Made by a program: the position numbers and the translations under genes. Positions 48,764 through 60,827 of a stretch of DNA of 64,000 bases are shown in pieces. Position 1 is the first letter of the stretch; each line of letters opens with the position of its first letter. Below the pieces are notes generated by a model, which ran no database searches, had not been told where the DNA came from, and saw only the letters and a program-made list of their open reading frames with translations. Source of the DNA: Sanderia malayensis (taxonomy: Eukaryota; Cnidaria; Scyphozoa; Semaeostomeae; Pelagiidae); NCBI GenBank assembly GCA_013076295.1, contig RQOL01000824.1, forward strand, positions 2,232,001 to 2,296,000, written 5' to 3'.

Positions 48764-49890
48764 ATGGTCTTGCTATCATTGATAGTTTTTTCCTGTTTTA
48801 TCATCAATGTTTCTGGTTATTGTGCACCGGGAACAGGTCAGTATTCATCTAGTTTATTATACTCTTCCTTTAAATTTAATATTACTTTCAATTGACTTCC
48901 TATGCTGGTATAAGTAAATTGAGTACATATAGTATTTTCTTTGGATCTATAGATACAACATTGGACGTGATAAAACCATTGAAGAACCAGAAAGTCAAAG
49001 TGGTTGTTGGTGGTGAAACAACCCTTCAAGTTCGATACAATGGCCAGCCTCAAGTTCGCTGGTATCTGAATGCAAAGAGGATTCCAATGACAACTAAATC
49101 GAAGCATTTTGAATTTGTCAAAGGTGGTGCATCGTTTAATCAGATTGGACAAATTTTGAAGATCAAAGATTTTAAAAAGCCTCTTGCTGGCACTTACAAA
49201 GTTGTCATTGATAAAACTGGATGCATTAATACAAAAATCATCAAAGTTGAACTTGACAGTATGTATATTCATTTCACCGTTGTCTCTCTTCGCTATATAC
49301 ATGTGGTCTCCTATTCATTTCATATTGATGCATCTCTCTTTTTTGAATTCGCAGCCACCTTTTCACTGCAACGATCAATTGCGAGTGTATTCAAGAAAGC
49401 TCCATTTCTGGAAACGAAAGCTGGCACAGTGTTACTTTTTCTTGGATTTGCATTTGTATTCATCATCATTCCAATTACCACATGCTGTGCTTTATGTTCC
49501 AAGAGTCGAAAGCTCAAGTGAGCTTCATTCAAAATCTTCTTATATTGTTGATATCATGTATCATATAACAAGATATATTGTATTACATCGCCTATTCTTG
49601 TCATTGTGTATTCTGATCCATTACTTGGACTCTGACACATCTTAATTAATCTTATCTGACAGTTGGCTTCGTTGAATTTCAGAAAGGAACTGGATTCGGA
49701 GAAAGGCAAACTGGAGATGTTTCATGATTATGACGCCAAGAAGAAATCACATAAATCAAAACCATCTCGCAAAAAGGAGAAAGAACGCCAAGCATTGATT
49801 GCCGAATCATCATCATCATCATCATCAGAGGATCTGCCAAATGCAAGGCCTCATGGGAAGGACAATAAACATAATGGCAGGTCAAAGTGA
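48764..49890 (+). CDS. Ig-like single-pass membrane protein, unidentified
   Basis: Four exons, 48764-48836, 48953-49258, 49355-49517 and 49683-49890, join in frame to 249 residues. Exon 1 is a signal peptide (MVLLSLIVFSCFIINVSG). Exon 2 encodes an I-set-like Ig fold with QVRWYLNAKRI as the C-strand tryptophan region and DFKKPLAGTYKVVI as the F-strand region. Neither the B-strand (TTLQVRYNG) nor the F-strand has the usual cysteine, so the canonical disulfide is missing. Exon 3 has the membrane helix (AGTVLLFLGFAFVFIIIPIT) followed by CCALC. Exon 4 is a lysine-rich cytoplasmic tail with a run of seven serines before ED, a likely casein kinase 2 type region. No family name is recognised; adhesion or receptor function is a guess. 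Confidence 0.75.
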
Positions 49891-50397
49891 ACATACTTTT
49901 AAAAGAAAAAGACTAACAATAAGATAAGTAGAGTTTTATTTCATTGGAGAAAAATCCTGTGCATTGTACAACATAATGAGATAAGTTTCCTAATGTTCGA
50001 ATAAAGCCTTGAATAACGTGGAATTTATTTCAGCTATGTGTGGTTTGTTATTATTTGGGTCTCGTGGATTGCAAATATGCTGCGGACAATCAATATCGTT
50101 CGGTTTAATTCAGTTCTTCAGTTATTTTATTCTTTTCGACGATAATAGAAGCGGCTTAACAAGATAAGGAAGAATTTTGTTTACCACCGTCATTATAATT
50201 ATTATGATGACGATTAAAGCGAGCTAGCCTCGTAATGGTTTGTCTTCCGCGAAGGAACCTGTCATTCTTGACAGATATTTCCGTTCAAAACAAAACAGGT
50301 CAGCTTTGCTGCTCATTGGCTACGAAGTTCCGCAGTTATGCAAAAGACAAGCCAGTGTCCGGACGGTTGCCTGGAAAGGCCAAACATACAACAATAA
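49891..50397. other. Intergenic region before the PARP13-like gene
   Basis: About 500 bp without a supported coding frame. AATAAA near 50000 (GAATAAAGCC) probably ends the Ig-like gene. The last 150 bp before the next start are less AT-rich and presumably hold a promoter. Confidence 0.45.
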
Positions 50398-53300
50398 ATG
50401 GCGACTTCACTTGAATTTCAGCTTCAAGAAAATAAGCTGCTCCATTGTAAAAATGAGGCAGAACTGGCCAAGAAAATTTACTTGAGACTAATTGCCAATA
50501 AGGATGAGTTAAATATAACTGAAGTTTCTCAGTTAATTGTCAATGAAGAGAAAAAGAAGGCCTATCACAAACAGGAAAATAACAGCACATTGAATGATGT
50601 GAATGTTTTTATCAATAAATATGATCATCTCTTTAGTGTAACGCTTGATAAAGGAATGGTTGTCATAAGACCAGTTGTGAAGATTGAATTCTGCAAGACA
50701 TTTGATGGCAAACAAGGCTGCCTGGCAAGAAGTTGTCCCAAGTTACATGTATGCCGGCATTATATTAAAGGAAAGTGCACATTTGGAGTGAAATGCAAGA
50801 AACCTCACCACTTTGATAGCCCACAGACAAAAAAAATATTGAGAGAACATTGTTTGGACGGACTTAGTCCCTTGAAATTAAAGAGTTTTTTATGTCGTAA
50901 TGTACAATTTGCATTGGAGGATATGATAGATGCTTCTAATACACCAAGAAATTTGGAGATCTGTAAATATTATAATGTAGCGATAGGTTGCAGCAGGGAC
51001 GAGCAATGTCCTTTCTTACATGTTTGTAGGTTCTATGCCGAAGAAGGAACATGTAAATTTGGGACAAAATGCATACGAAAGCATGATTTCAAGAATAAAC
51101 ATACACAGATGTTGCTTGAAAGATACAAGATTCGGGAAGCTGAAGTTTTGAGGTATTTAAGAACGAAGAGGGATGATAATTCTATTGCTGTACCGCCTGG
51201 CTTGGAAGACAACTTTAACAATAATTGCATGCTTGCACAATCTAAATTATTAAGAGATTACGTACGTCTTTCGAATGATGTTGAAGTTCGACCGAAATTC
51301 AGGACGCAGTCACTGAACGATTGTAAACAATTTGAGTTATCATCGTCTGTATTACCCGCGCGCAAGTCCTCCGAACCATTGAGTATGGAGATGCCAGCCA
51401 ACCTTGAAATATGCGATAAAGTATTCAAGGGCGCTTGTAATAATATATTACACTGTAAGAAAGTTCACCGAACGACGCCTTTTAGCTGGGAATATTCATC
51501 AATAGGATGGGATTGGCATGCAGTTGGCAAACAGGAAAATCTGAAAATTGAGAAAGCATTTTGTGACGTGGAGCAGAATAGTGTCATTGTGCAATTAGGT
51601 CAACATCTTGGAAATTACACATTCCAATTTTCTCATTGGATTGCTCATCGAACTAATGAGCTAGCGAGATTTCAAGGTAATTGTATTTATTATTGTAAAC
51701 TTGAGCATTCTGGTTATATGTTTACCAGTATCACGCAATATAGGCGTTGTTCTTTGGATCGTTTCAGTTCCTTGTAGTTCTTCCATCCACCCACTCACTT
51801 TGAAATACGTTTTCGCAAGCGTCATTCATTGTTATCTTTAACAACTTTTCTTATCTTTACGTTTTCCTAAACCTCCATTTACGTTACAGTGCAACATGTA
51901 TTAATGTTTGTACTGGATGACCACTTCAGCTATGCTAGTTTTTATCAACGTGGGTCCGGTTGGCATAAATCCCTTACGCCCAGAAATTCTGGGTACTCAA
52001 TTGCCAACCTCGGGAGGATGAACGGCTGGGTTGGCTGAGGGAGAGCTTGTAGTTTGTGGTTCCATGATGAGCCAGTTGTAGTGGTAATGATTGAGCCATG
52101 GAGTATTCATTCTAGATTTGTCTGCGCCAATTTTACTCATGATTCGTCGATTATCAACCGCCTGCGCCATCACAAATCAGCATTCAACAGAAGACAGCTC
52201 ATATCTCACTACTTGGATTTGGTACTATGGCGAAGGTGACACAGACAAATGGCACAGCTATGATGCTTTCGATTCGCAATCAAAGGCTGCATTGGCAATG
52301 AAAATGTCCAGTAATACAATCGAATTGGCATATCAATTACTAGGTACCCCCTCGCTCTTATTTAGTTGAGTTTTTGTGGTTTTGTTATTCACGTTTTTTG
52401 TGGTTTTGTTTGTTGAACCTGGAACATCCCTTCCTGGCCTGGCGATGCAATGGAGCGTCCATTTTATGGCGACTTGTTTTGAAATTGTTTTCATCGGCTC
52501 CAATCCTTTGGTTTTAGGTCGAAGCACTCTTAATTTCGTGGGTGTAAATGGGAGAACATTCCTGATCGATTTTGATCGCATGGTACAGCAAGATTTGCAA
52601 GCAGGGACGACTTTTCAAGTTAGGCGAAGGCCGTTATTCAACGCAAATTTTGACGAAGATAAACAAATTAAAAGGTTGGTCACCGAGCTTTAACTTCTCT
52701 TATTACCTGGAGATAAATGGCTACAAAATGTTCAGAAATATAGATTCAGGAGATGGTTGATTTTATCTTGTATATGAATCTTGTTAAAACGTGAAGACAC
52801 AGAAGTGTAAAAAATTGAAATGTTTTTCAGTTTTTCAGATGAAACATCATTTTTCCCAAGTTACTGGAATTCGGGTTTGATGAGTGGATTCCCAGGTGAA
52901 GATTGTGAATTAATAGATCTTCCATCAAGTTCTAACGAATACCGTGTAGTCTATTTGAGTTTCATTGCAACCATGGAGCATGTTACAGTGTCTTGGATTA
53001 AAGCTGTACAGAATCCACGGCTGTGGATGCAGTATGCCTCGTGAGTATGATTAAAGTTTTGTAATGTTCAGTTGTTGTGTTTTGGATGCAAGTAAACAGA
53101 GCCGCTAGCTGTGGGGACTTGAGGGGCAGGAGAAAATAAATTTAAAGTGGAAGGATTTAAGTGCTCCAATGCTGACATTTCAGTTGTTTGAGCTTTTAAT
53201 ACCAATCGATTTTTGCGCAGGAAAAGAGAATCATTACGAGAAATTGATCCAGGTGGTGCAAAAGAAATATATTTGTTCAGAAGCACGAGTTGTTCAGATG

Positions 53301-53590
53301 CCGAGAGAATCTGTCGTTATGGGTTTGGTTACGATGTATTTGATAACTGCAGACAAGAATCATTTTATTTCGCAAAGAAAGCGAAAGATGCATGCCATGC
53401 CAATAGCAAAACTGCAAGTAGTAGTTGTTATATGTTTTGCTGCAGATCAATAACTAGTTCCAAATCAACAGGACATGAAGCAAATACATCGCTCATAAGA
53501 GTTAAAGCCAATGATAAACATCGAATGAATTTTTCTGCCTCTGAAGATGAAAACGTCTTCCCCGAATTCCTTATCAAATATATAATGTAA
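50398..53590 (+). CDS. ZC3HAV1/PARP12-like CCCH-WWE-PARP protein
   Basis: Five exons, 50398-51676, 52116-52343, 52518-52674, 52831-53040 and 53221-53590, join to 747 residues. The N-terminal winged region (ENKLLHCKNEAELAKKIYLR) is followed by CCCH zinc fingers (CKTFDGKQGCLARSCPKLH, CRHYIKGKCTFGVKCKKPHH, CKYYNVAIGCSRDEQCPFLH, CRFYAEEGTCKFGTKCIRKH) and a fifth, diverged one (CDKVFKGACNNILHCKKVH). Two WWE-type segments come next (PFSWEYSSIGWDWHAV and TWIWYYGEGDTDKWHSYD), then a PARP fold (AVQNPRLWMQYASKR; LFRSTSCSDAERICRYGF; SFYFAKKAK; FPEFLIKYI). This is the layout of antiviral ZAP/PARP13 and PARP12. The NAD-binding His-Gly of the catalytic motif is replaced by Arg-Ser, so it is probably inactive, as in PARP13. 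In vertebrates ZAP binds CpG-rich RNA; the role here is inferred. Confidence 0.85.
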
Positions 53591-53895
53591 TAACTAATGC
53601 ATTACACTTAAATTTTATGCATGTATTGTATATATCAAGTAAATTGAATATTTAGAAATGACTCATTCACATTTGACATGATGAATTTAAATTTTACGTG
53701 TTTTTAAATATTATTCATAACCATTCCTGTAGAAAAACGAAATTTTATATGCACTGATATAGCTGGTATCATATGGACGCTTTTATGATGTATATTTTCG
53801 ATGATTTAGTAAATATCAGATGAATTTCATGTTGTTATTAATGTATCAACTGCCTGACTCGTATCAGACCTCTTCAGAGAAAAAGTAGCGCGAAA
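53591..53895. other. Intergenic region between PARP13-like gene and ZCWPW1
   Basis: About 300 bp of AT-rich sequence with no supported frame. A CTCTTCAG acceptor-like site lies about 18 bases before the ATG at 53896. Confidence 0.45.
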
Positions 53896-56800
53896 ATGAA
53901 AAGTTTCAAGCACGTCAGAATGTTTGTATTTCACATCAAATTTTTCATTTTATTTTATGATAAGAAAATATCAAGGGATATTCCAAGGAAAAGTATGGAA
54001 ATTGCTGAAGAAGTTAAAGGTAATATAGTTATTTTTTGTTTCTTACTGACAACAATTCGTTGTGGTCGATTTAAAGTATCTAACTTTTGTTTTTATCTCT
54101 GTTTTTGAAGAAGAAACGGTGCAACCTTGCAATCAAAATCTTCAAAATGATGACGAAGATAGTTTCAAGGTAAATTATGCTAGTTAATATTAGAAAATAG
54201 TAGGTACAAATCATTATAACATTGCCTTCGTGGGCTTTCATAAGTAGGAAATATTTGGAAACTAATCCTAGGGTTGTTTACTTGCTTGAAGCGTGAATTA
54301 ACTATTAGAGATTGACATTCACTTTGACTTGAAGTTAATTTCAATGCTATCACAATGCTATTTTTTAGCTTAATGAAGTGAAAAATAGGAAGAAAAGAAA
54401 GCAGCTTACTTCAGAAAGCGAAGAAGACGAAAGCATTCATGAAAATGAAGATTTCACAGAGGAAAGTTCTCAAAGTCAAGGATATTCAATTTGGGTTCAA
54501 TGTGACAACTCGCGATGTTTGAAATGGAGAAGGGTCAACAGGAATGATACCAACAATAATGATATTATTGATGGAAAATGGGTTTGCGCGATGAACAAAG
54601 GTGTAGTCTCGTGATATTATCTATAATAATTCGCACTCATATATTTCATCACAAAGTTATTCCTGTAATATTAATTACACATATTACAGATGAATCCAAA
54701 AATAGTTGCGAGGCTTCGCAAGAATCCATTCCACCAGAAGTTAATGAAGATTCGTGTTACACACATCATAAACCAGGAAACATATTTTGGGCTAAAGTCA
54801 ATGGCTACCCATGGTATATCAAAAAATATCATCATACATATATTTCTAATTATTTCTAAAATCTTTTGCTGCTTAAAATTAATCACGTATATTTTACTGC
54901 TTTTTTCAGGTGGCCTTGTATCATTGAAAATGATCCAGATTACAATACGTTTTATTGGAATTATCCAATGAAGGTCCCAGGTGATATCAAAACTGTAAGT
55001 ATTTTATAATATATTAAACTGATAAATATATGACACTTAATGTATTATATATTGTATATTTAATAATAATATATGTGTATTTAATAATACATATAGCATA
55101 TTTATGAGATATTTTTTGCAATTACTGCGTTGCGTGATGATTGCCATTGCGTGAAACTCAGAGTCACATCCAATGTAGTGTCCTTTGTGCTTTATTTTAT
55201 AACAACGACAATTTATTATTATATTTAATTTATTTATTATTGCCAAGGACATGTACCCTGGGGACACCCAATTTTTCACCAAATTTCCTTCACCTTCGAT
55301 CTTGACCGCCCCTTGGTGAATGCTCAATCCCCTTCTGCTCTACCACCACTTGCTGCAATTTTCCTCCTTCTGCTCTACCATCACTTGCTGCAATGTTCCT
55401 GTCTAATTTTCGCTTTTAACCATCCTAATATGATTTTCTCAGAGCATACACGTAACATTCTTTGGAAATGACGTCACAAGGGCATGGGTCCGCACTTATT
55501 TGCTACGACCATTTACTGGCGATGAAAACATCAAAGATATGGGCGCGGTAAGCAACACCATTTTCCTTACTGTATCGCTCACTTCAAAGTAGAATATTCG
55601 TATACGAACTAAACATCTGGTCACTTCATTATACAAGCTATTTTGTCTTTGTTAAGACCCTATATTATGGTGTCCCTTTAATAGTTGCCCCACCATTCCG
55701 TGTATTAGATAAAGGTGCAGATTAGTAAAATGCTGATGTTAGGCTGGAGAAGCGATGCTAGACGCACTCATATGACCTAGCCTGAAAGATTCAAAGTATT
55801 TCCGTATCGAAGAAGTCGCTATGTTTATCTTTGCTATGATGTTGAATTGAGTGAAAGCTCTGTTCTATTCATTCGACCAACGTCAATTGTCCCACAGCGC
55901 CAAATTCTTAGGCCTCAGGACAAACCGATTTCACGCATCATTTCCACAAAAGTTGGCAAGCACGTATGAAATGATCATGCCAATATAATGGTACAAAGGA
56001 AATCAAGACGTTGTAAACACTAAGTTTCCAAGGAGACGTATACCTTCTGCATCGTGTCTATACCTCGGGGGGGGGGTATGAATTGCAAAGTTTTGAAAGA
56101 AATTCTAAATTCAGTAGGAACCACTTGCGGGGAATATCATGGCGTCATTCATGTTATCAAAAGCTTAACATAAATATCGAAAGGCACCGAGAAATTCTAC
56201 GAATTTCATTTTCTTTATTTAGGAGTTATTTCTTGGAAGCAAAAATTAATCTTTCATTTTCCAAGGTTTTACAAAGTCAGCGGTGCTCTGCATAATCTTG
56301 TAATACATTAACACAAAGTTTTTAATATAGCTTCAAAGTAAATTATGCATTTTATTTTACTTTCTCGTGTAGATGACCTTCAGAAAAGTTAATTACAAAC
56401 AAGATGTTATGGCCGCAGTCTCGGATGCAAAAAAATGCCTCAAACTAACAATCAAGGTAACAAAGGCAAATGATTTGTTTGCACTTGGAATTCAATTGTC
56501 TCGACTCAAACGTATTCCCCATTCGCTCTCATAATCTCACAATACTCTATCTCTCTTTGAATCTCTAAATCTCTCTTCAGAAACGTAGAACTTAATTATC
56601 CTAGTTCCGGGGCAATTAAAAATAATAGCTATGACCTCTCTTATGTCCCTGTTCGATTTAGATATCATCTCATGTTGACAAGGCTGCAAATGCTGCCGCT
56701 ATAGCCGTAGCACACGTGCCAGCCCAACCCAAATACACCCATATTTTTTATAAGAAACTGTGCAAAATCGTCGTAGCAGAGTTTCTTAGTTTTCACCCTA

Positions 56801-59666
56801 TTTATGGTACAAAGAGTTTCTTAGCAAGTTTCTTAACACCCAAACCTAAATGTCCTTAATTCATCGTCCTTCTCTTTACAACAAATCGGAAGGTAAAATA
56901 TAAGCAAAAAAGAAAAATTATGCGCATCCGTAATCAGCGCTGGATTCCCACCCTTAGCAATACCCTAGACTCTGAGGTATTGCACTACCATAAGCTCTAG
57001 CGAGTACATAATGGTTTCTTATATAAAAATGGATGTAGTGGGAATAACCTTCGAATTATCTACTTTACTGTACATTTTTTTCTCTTAAGGAACGCTTGGA
57101 AACTTATGGGTTCAGTTCAAGATATGGTAATAAAAATCCAATGAAAGAAAGCAAAAAAAATTTAAAAGGTATTTCCCATTTTTTTTTTACCAATTTTACA
57201 CTTGTGTCAGTTTTTATTACAACGCAAGAAGAGATTCCCAGAAGGATGATGCAACAATTGCATTGTACTAGTATGCACATCATATTATTTTTAAGAAGTT
57301 CCAATAACCAATGATGACCCTCATTTACTTATTTCTTTTTCAAAGGTGAAAGTGACAATACAAAGAAATCGAAACCAGAAAATAAAAATAGAAAGGCTAT
57401 GAATGATGTAACAAAGTCAAAGAAAACAAAAGAACAGCCAAAATCAGGTATGTTTTATTTCAAATTATTCTATTGCTCTGTATCATGTTTGATTCATTTG
57501 AAAAAGCTTTGTAGCTATTGCCAGTATAATATGAAGAAATTGACGTCATGCCACGAAAAGTCAACAGTAAATAGTCACATTGCTTGCTTAAATGTTCTTT
57601 ATTTGATATCTGTATTGTATTGTCACAGATGAAAAGGCCGAAAGGAAGAAAAGTAATGGAAAGAAGAGTAGAAGAGTAAAAAAGAAATTAAACGTAGGCG
57701 TCGGAGAGGAACCAAGCGCTGAATTATATCTAAAGCAAGATGAAATACGCGAGGCATTATCCTCTATTAATTGCGAAATGTTGATGGAAGATGATATACA
57801 ATCGGATGAAGAGAAGACACAGCTGAATGTGGATGAGGAAGACTTTGATAATTCAGATTTTGATACCATTCCTAAGTTAGTAAAGCCTTATGTTCCTGCA
57901 ATCAATTACGATGAAGTATGTAAAGCTGCAGATGGGTTATTCAATGAAGAAATGGAGAGAGGCTGTGCTGAGAACAAAGAAGAAGATGTTACTGGAGTAA
58001 GTGGCAAGGAGACAGATACGAAGAATGTATTGGATGATAGCAAAGAAATTGATGGATGCAACAAACGCAAATCGAACTCAGACAAAGCTGAAGGTAAGCA
58101 AGCAAGGAAGAAGGAGGTCAAACCACTTGATTTAGTGGCAGAAAAGGATGAATGTGAAACAATTAATAAAGCATTTAAAAAATCATTCATATCTGAAGAA
58201 TCTGGTGATGCAGTTAATAGAGTCGCTGTAGCAACTTCTGCATCTTCTAAAGCCAAGAGAGCTGGTTCAAAGAAGGCAAAGGCATTTGCAAAGAAAGAGA
58301 TTTTGTCCGAAGAAACAAAGACAGGCGCAGTAGCAAAAAAACCATTGAAGAACCGAGGAAGTACAAAGAAACGTTCTGATAATGATAATGATCAGGATGA
58401 ACAGATGAAGAAGACTGGAGCTAATAAAGAATATGATGATAATGATGAGGGAGGAAAGGTAGAAGAGAAGAATGGTGTTAGCGATTGTATGAAGATTGAT
58501 TGTGGAAATGAAGCTGGTGATAAATCCGAATCAATTCTAGAAGAGCAACAGCAGCTTCTTAAGCCTCTTGATAAAATGACTAAAGCACAGACCGCCAAGA
58601 GCAAACAGAAGTCAACTACCATACAATGCAAGCAAAAGAAGAATGCATTCTCTGTGCCATTGAAAAAGACAAAGGATTGCAGTAACACGAAGTCGCATGC
58701 TGATAAGATTGATGCGAGAAAAGATGCTTTGAAAGAAAAAGAACTTGAATTGTCAAGCGTAGATGGTAATGGTGATGGAAGTAGTACAGCAGAGCTTAAA
58801 GAGTCCCCAAGTTGCTGTGCAAAAGAAGAGAGCATACAGGCTGAAGATTCATCAAAGGAGGATAATCTTAGCATGTTAAATGAAGATCAATCTAAGGAGA
58901 AAAAAATCAGTCGTAAGAAGAGTATAAAGAGAAAGTCTTTAGAAGATGATTTAAATAATCAAGCGAAGAAAAAAGAAAAATCTAAAGAGGATAATGACAA
59001 TGATGGATGTGTTAGAATAGAAAAGATGATAATTAAATCAAAGAAGAAAAAATCAACACCATTGACAAAGATAGCAAGGCAATTTAAATTGCATAGAAAT
59101 ATACCATCTGTCAAAACAAATAAAGTTTCATTAAAGAGTAAAGAGAGCTCAGCGTTCGCGTCTGCTTTGGAAAGTCAGTCTCCATCTAAGAAGAGAGTAC
59201 ATTTTTCCAAGAACTCAATGATGCATGAGGAGGCGAAAGGTAGTCCTGGAAAAGGCTCTTCTTCATTTTGTCTCGAAAGACCTGCATATGTTGATGGCGG
59301 TGAGCAGGAAGATCACTGTCATAAAAATGAAGATAAGACCTTTATGCAATTGGACCATTCACCAAACTTGCAAGAGATTGAAGATAAGATGTATTTTCCG
59401 TCAATGCCATCCGTAAATCATGAAGGTGAACACTGCACATATAATTATTGCTGATTATTACCACATGATCTCGTACTTTACATTATTTTGCTTGCGAGCA
59501 ATTAGGCAATCTTGATTGATTACACAAAGCAGATTTGATCTGATTTATCTAAATGTATTTCTCTCTTTGAGGTAATCAAGAAGTTCCCGAGATGGAATTT
59601 ATAGAACCATTGTTACAAACAATAAATAAAGTTAATTCGTTTATTGATGATTCACCAGAATTTTAA
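53896..59666 (+). CDS. ZCWPW1: Zinc finger CW-type and PWWP domain protein
   Basis: Exons after the uncertain 5' end: up to 54019, 54111-54169, 54369-54600, 54690-54813, 54910-54994, 55443-55547, 56373-56456, 57090-57168, 57346-57447, 57629-59425 and 59572-59666. From the ATG at 53995 they give 928 residues; an earlier ATG at 53896 is in frame but would need a 51-nt intron or a hydrophobic stretch. The CW finger spans exons 4 and 5 (WVQCDNSRCLKWRRV...WVCAMNKDESKNSC, four cysteines plus tryptophans, a reader of H3K4me3). The PWWP domain follows (PGNIFWAKVNGYPWWPCII; VTFFGND; AWV), a reader of H3K36me3. The long exon 11 encodes an acidic, lysine-rich disordered tail. In mammals ZCWPW1 reads PRDM9-deposited double marks during meiotic break repair. 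ZCWPW2 has the same two domains but is shorter. An alternative last exon may lie at 60507-60617. Confidence 0.85.
56734..57037. mobile_element. Tc1/mariner-type MITE, 300 bp, TA target duplication
   Basis: The element 56736-57035 begins CACCCATATTTTTTATAAGA and its other end reads in reverse CATCCATTTTTATATAAGAA. TA flanks it at 56734-56735 and 57036-57037. The intact paralogous sequence at about 60917-60925 (CCCAAATAGTAGG) shows the empty site with a single TA, so boundaries and duplication are confirmed within this window. The interior holds a tRNA-like segment at 56936-57008 and GTTTCTTA repeats. Confidence 0.9.
56936..57008 (-). repeat. tRNA-derived SINE segment inside the MITE
   Basis: On the minus strand GCTAGAGCTTATGGTAGTGC resembles an A-box region (D-arm with GGTAGTGC) and AAGGGTGGGAATCC resembles a B-box/T-arm, at tRNA-like spacing. 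The same pair of motifs occurs at 27007-27072. It may be a SINE head that inserted into, or was captured by, the MITE. Confidence 0.45.
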
Positions 59667-60827
59667 TGCCTCATTCTTCAGAGATCATTTCCGAGGTATC
59701 TACTTTACCAACCACTTTACCACCCTCCCATTCATTAAATAATTCTTTTATTGTATATACCTCTTATCTACCCCAAAATATAAAGTTGATAGTGATCTTG
59801 TAACTTTAATTTTAATGTAAGTTGTTATTTTTTTATAGATGTGTGGTTCTTCGGGATATGTTCATATTTTTCACACATGGATAGAATGAAAGAATCAGGA
59901 ATGGACAAAGAATTAAAATGAATCCCAGTCGTCAGGAATTGTTCGCAAGTTTTGTTTTAACTACTTTTTTCATAAATACTTGGACATTGGTATAAGGTAG
60001 CTTTGACAGCCAGGGTTCTTGGGTACTTTTTAGTTCTTTTAAATGTAAAATAACAAAGAAAAAATGTTTGCTGGTGCCCTTAGTTTTTGAACTAAAAGTA
60101 ACTTTAGTTCCTTACCATCTGGACTCACGTTAATTATTTTTTACCTAAATTTTCTGTTCAACTCTCAATGATTATTATGACTGAAAAGTTCACTTGCTAT
60201 GCATTTTTCTCACAATTCCAAGTTAAGCAAATAACATAAATATGTAATTATCATTATGCACAATTTTACAATTCAAATATATCAAATGCGTCAAATGCAC
60301 GTTTTGTTCACACGGTTCTATTTATCAAACCTCATAGCTCATTTTCATGCAAGCAAACACAAGCGTGCACACCCATGAACAGAGTTATGTTAATTGTAAT
60401 GAAATCACGGTTCACTGCACATTGTCTTCCTTAGCTTAAGATAAGCAATTTTTAACAGAAGAAGTTATTTATTTCTGATTCAATTGTTTCTTATTTTCTT
60501 CCACAGAATAAGATACTGCATCAACAGAATAAGCGGAATAAGCCTTTATTCAATGAAATAGTGAGTAAAGCCTATGCAGATATGGAGATTTTTCATGCAA
60601 AAGTTATTGAAACTTGATATGTATACCAGATTATGAGATGTGATGTGAAAGGTTGAGGCTCTGATTGCAGGACAATTCTCTATTCCATTCCAAGGTAGGT
60701 CTCCGAATACATCATGCATATACTGTATACATGCGGATATCTATATGTTATAATACACCACTACCATCCTACGAAACACAGTATTAATTAGTCTCAAGGC
60801 TATTAAAATAATAGCTGTGATGTGTAT
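59667..60827. other. Region between ZCWPW1 stop and claudin-like stop
   Basis: Mostly AT-rich sequence without repeats. One open segment, 60507-60617 on the plus strand, follows a good acceptor (TTTTCTTCCACAG) and encodes 36 residues (NKILHQQNKRNKPLFNEI...) before a stop; it could be an alternative terminal exon of ZCWPW1. Otherwise nothing recognisable. Confidence 0.5.

Larger units (their letters stand above)
56614..57075 (-). pseudogene. Decayed copy of claudin-like gene exon 3, split by a MITE
   Basis: Segment 56614-56733 matches 60802-60919, the 3' end of the claudin-like gene's last exon: GCTGCAAATGCTGCCGCTA, GCCGTAGCACACGTGCCAGC and CCAACCCAAA occur in both. After the inserted element, 57038-57075 resumes with GTGGGAATAACC...ATCTACTTTACTGTACA. 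This matches AGTAGGAATAACC...ATCCACCTTACTGTGCA, the continuation in the gene. The copy is truncated, substituted and interrupted, so it is not functional. It lies within ZCWPW1 intron 8, in the same orientation as the parent gene. Confidence 0.85.

Noticed and set aside
57906..58874. Long minus-strand frames opposite ZCWPW1 exon 11
   Set aside because: They are serine/leucine-rich antisense shadows of a lysine/glutamate-rich coding exon.
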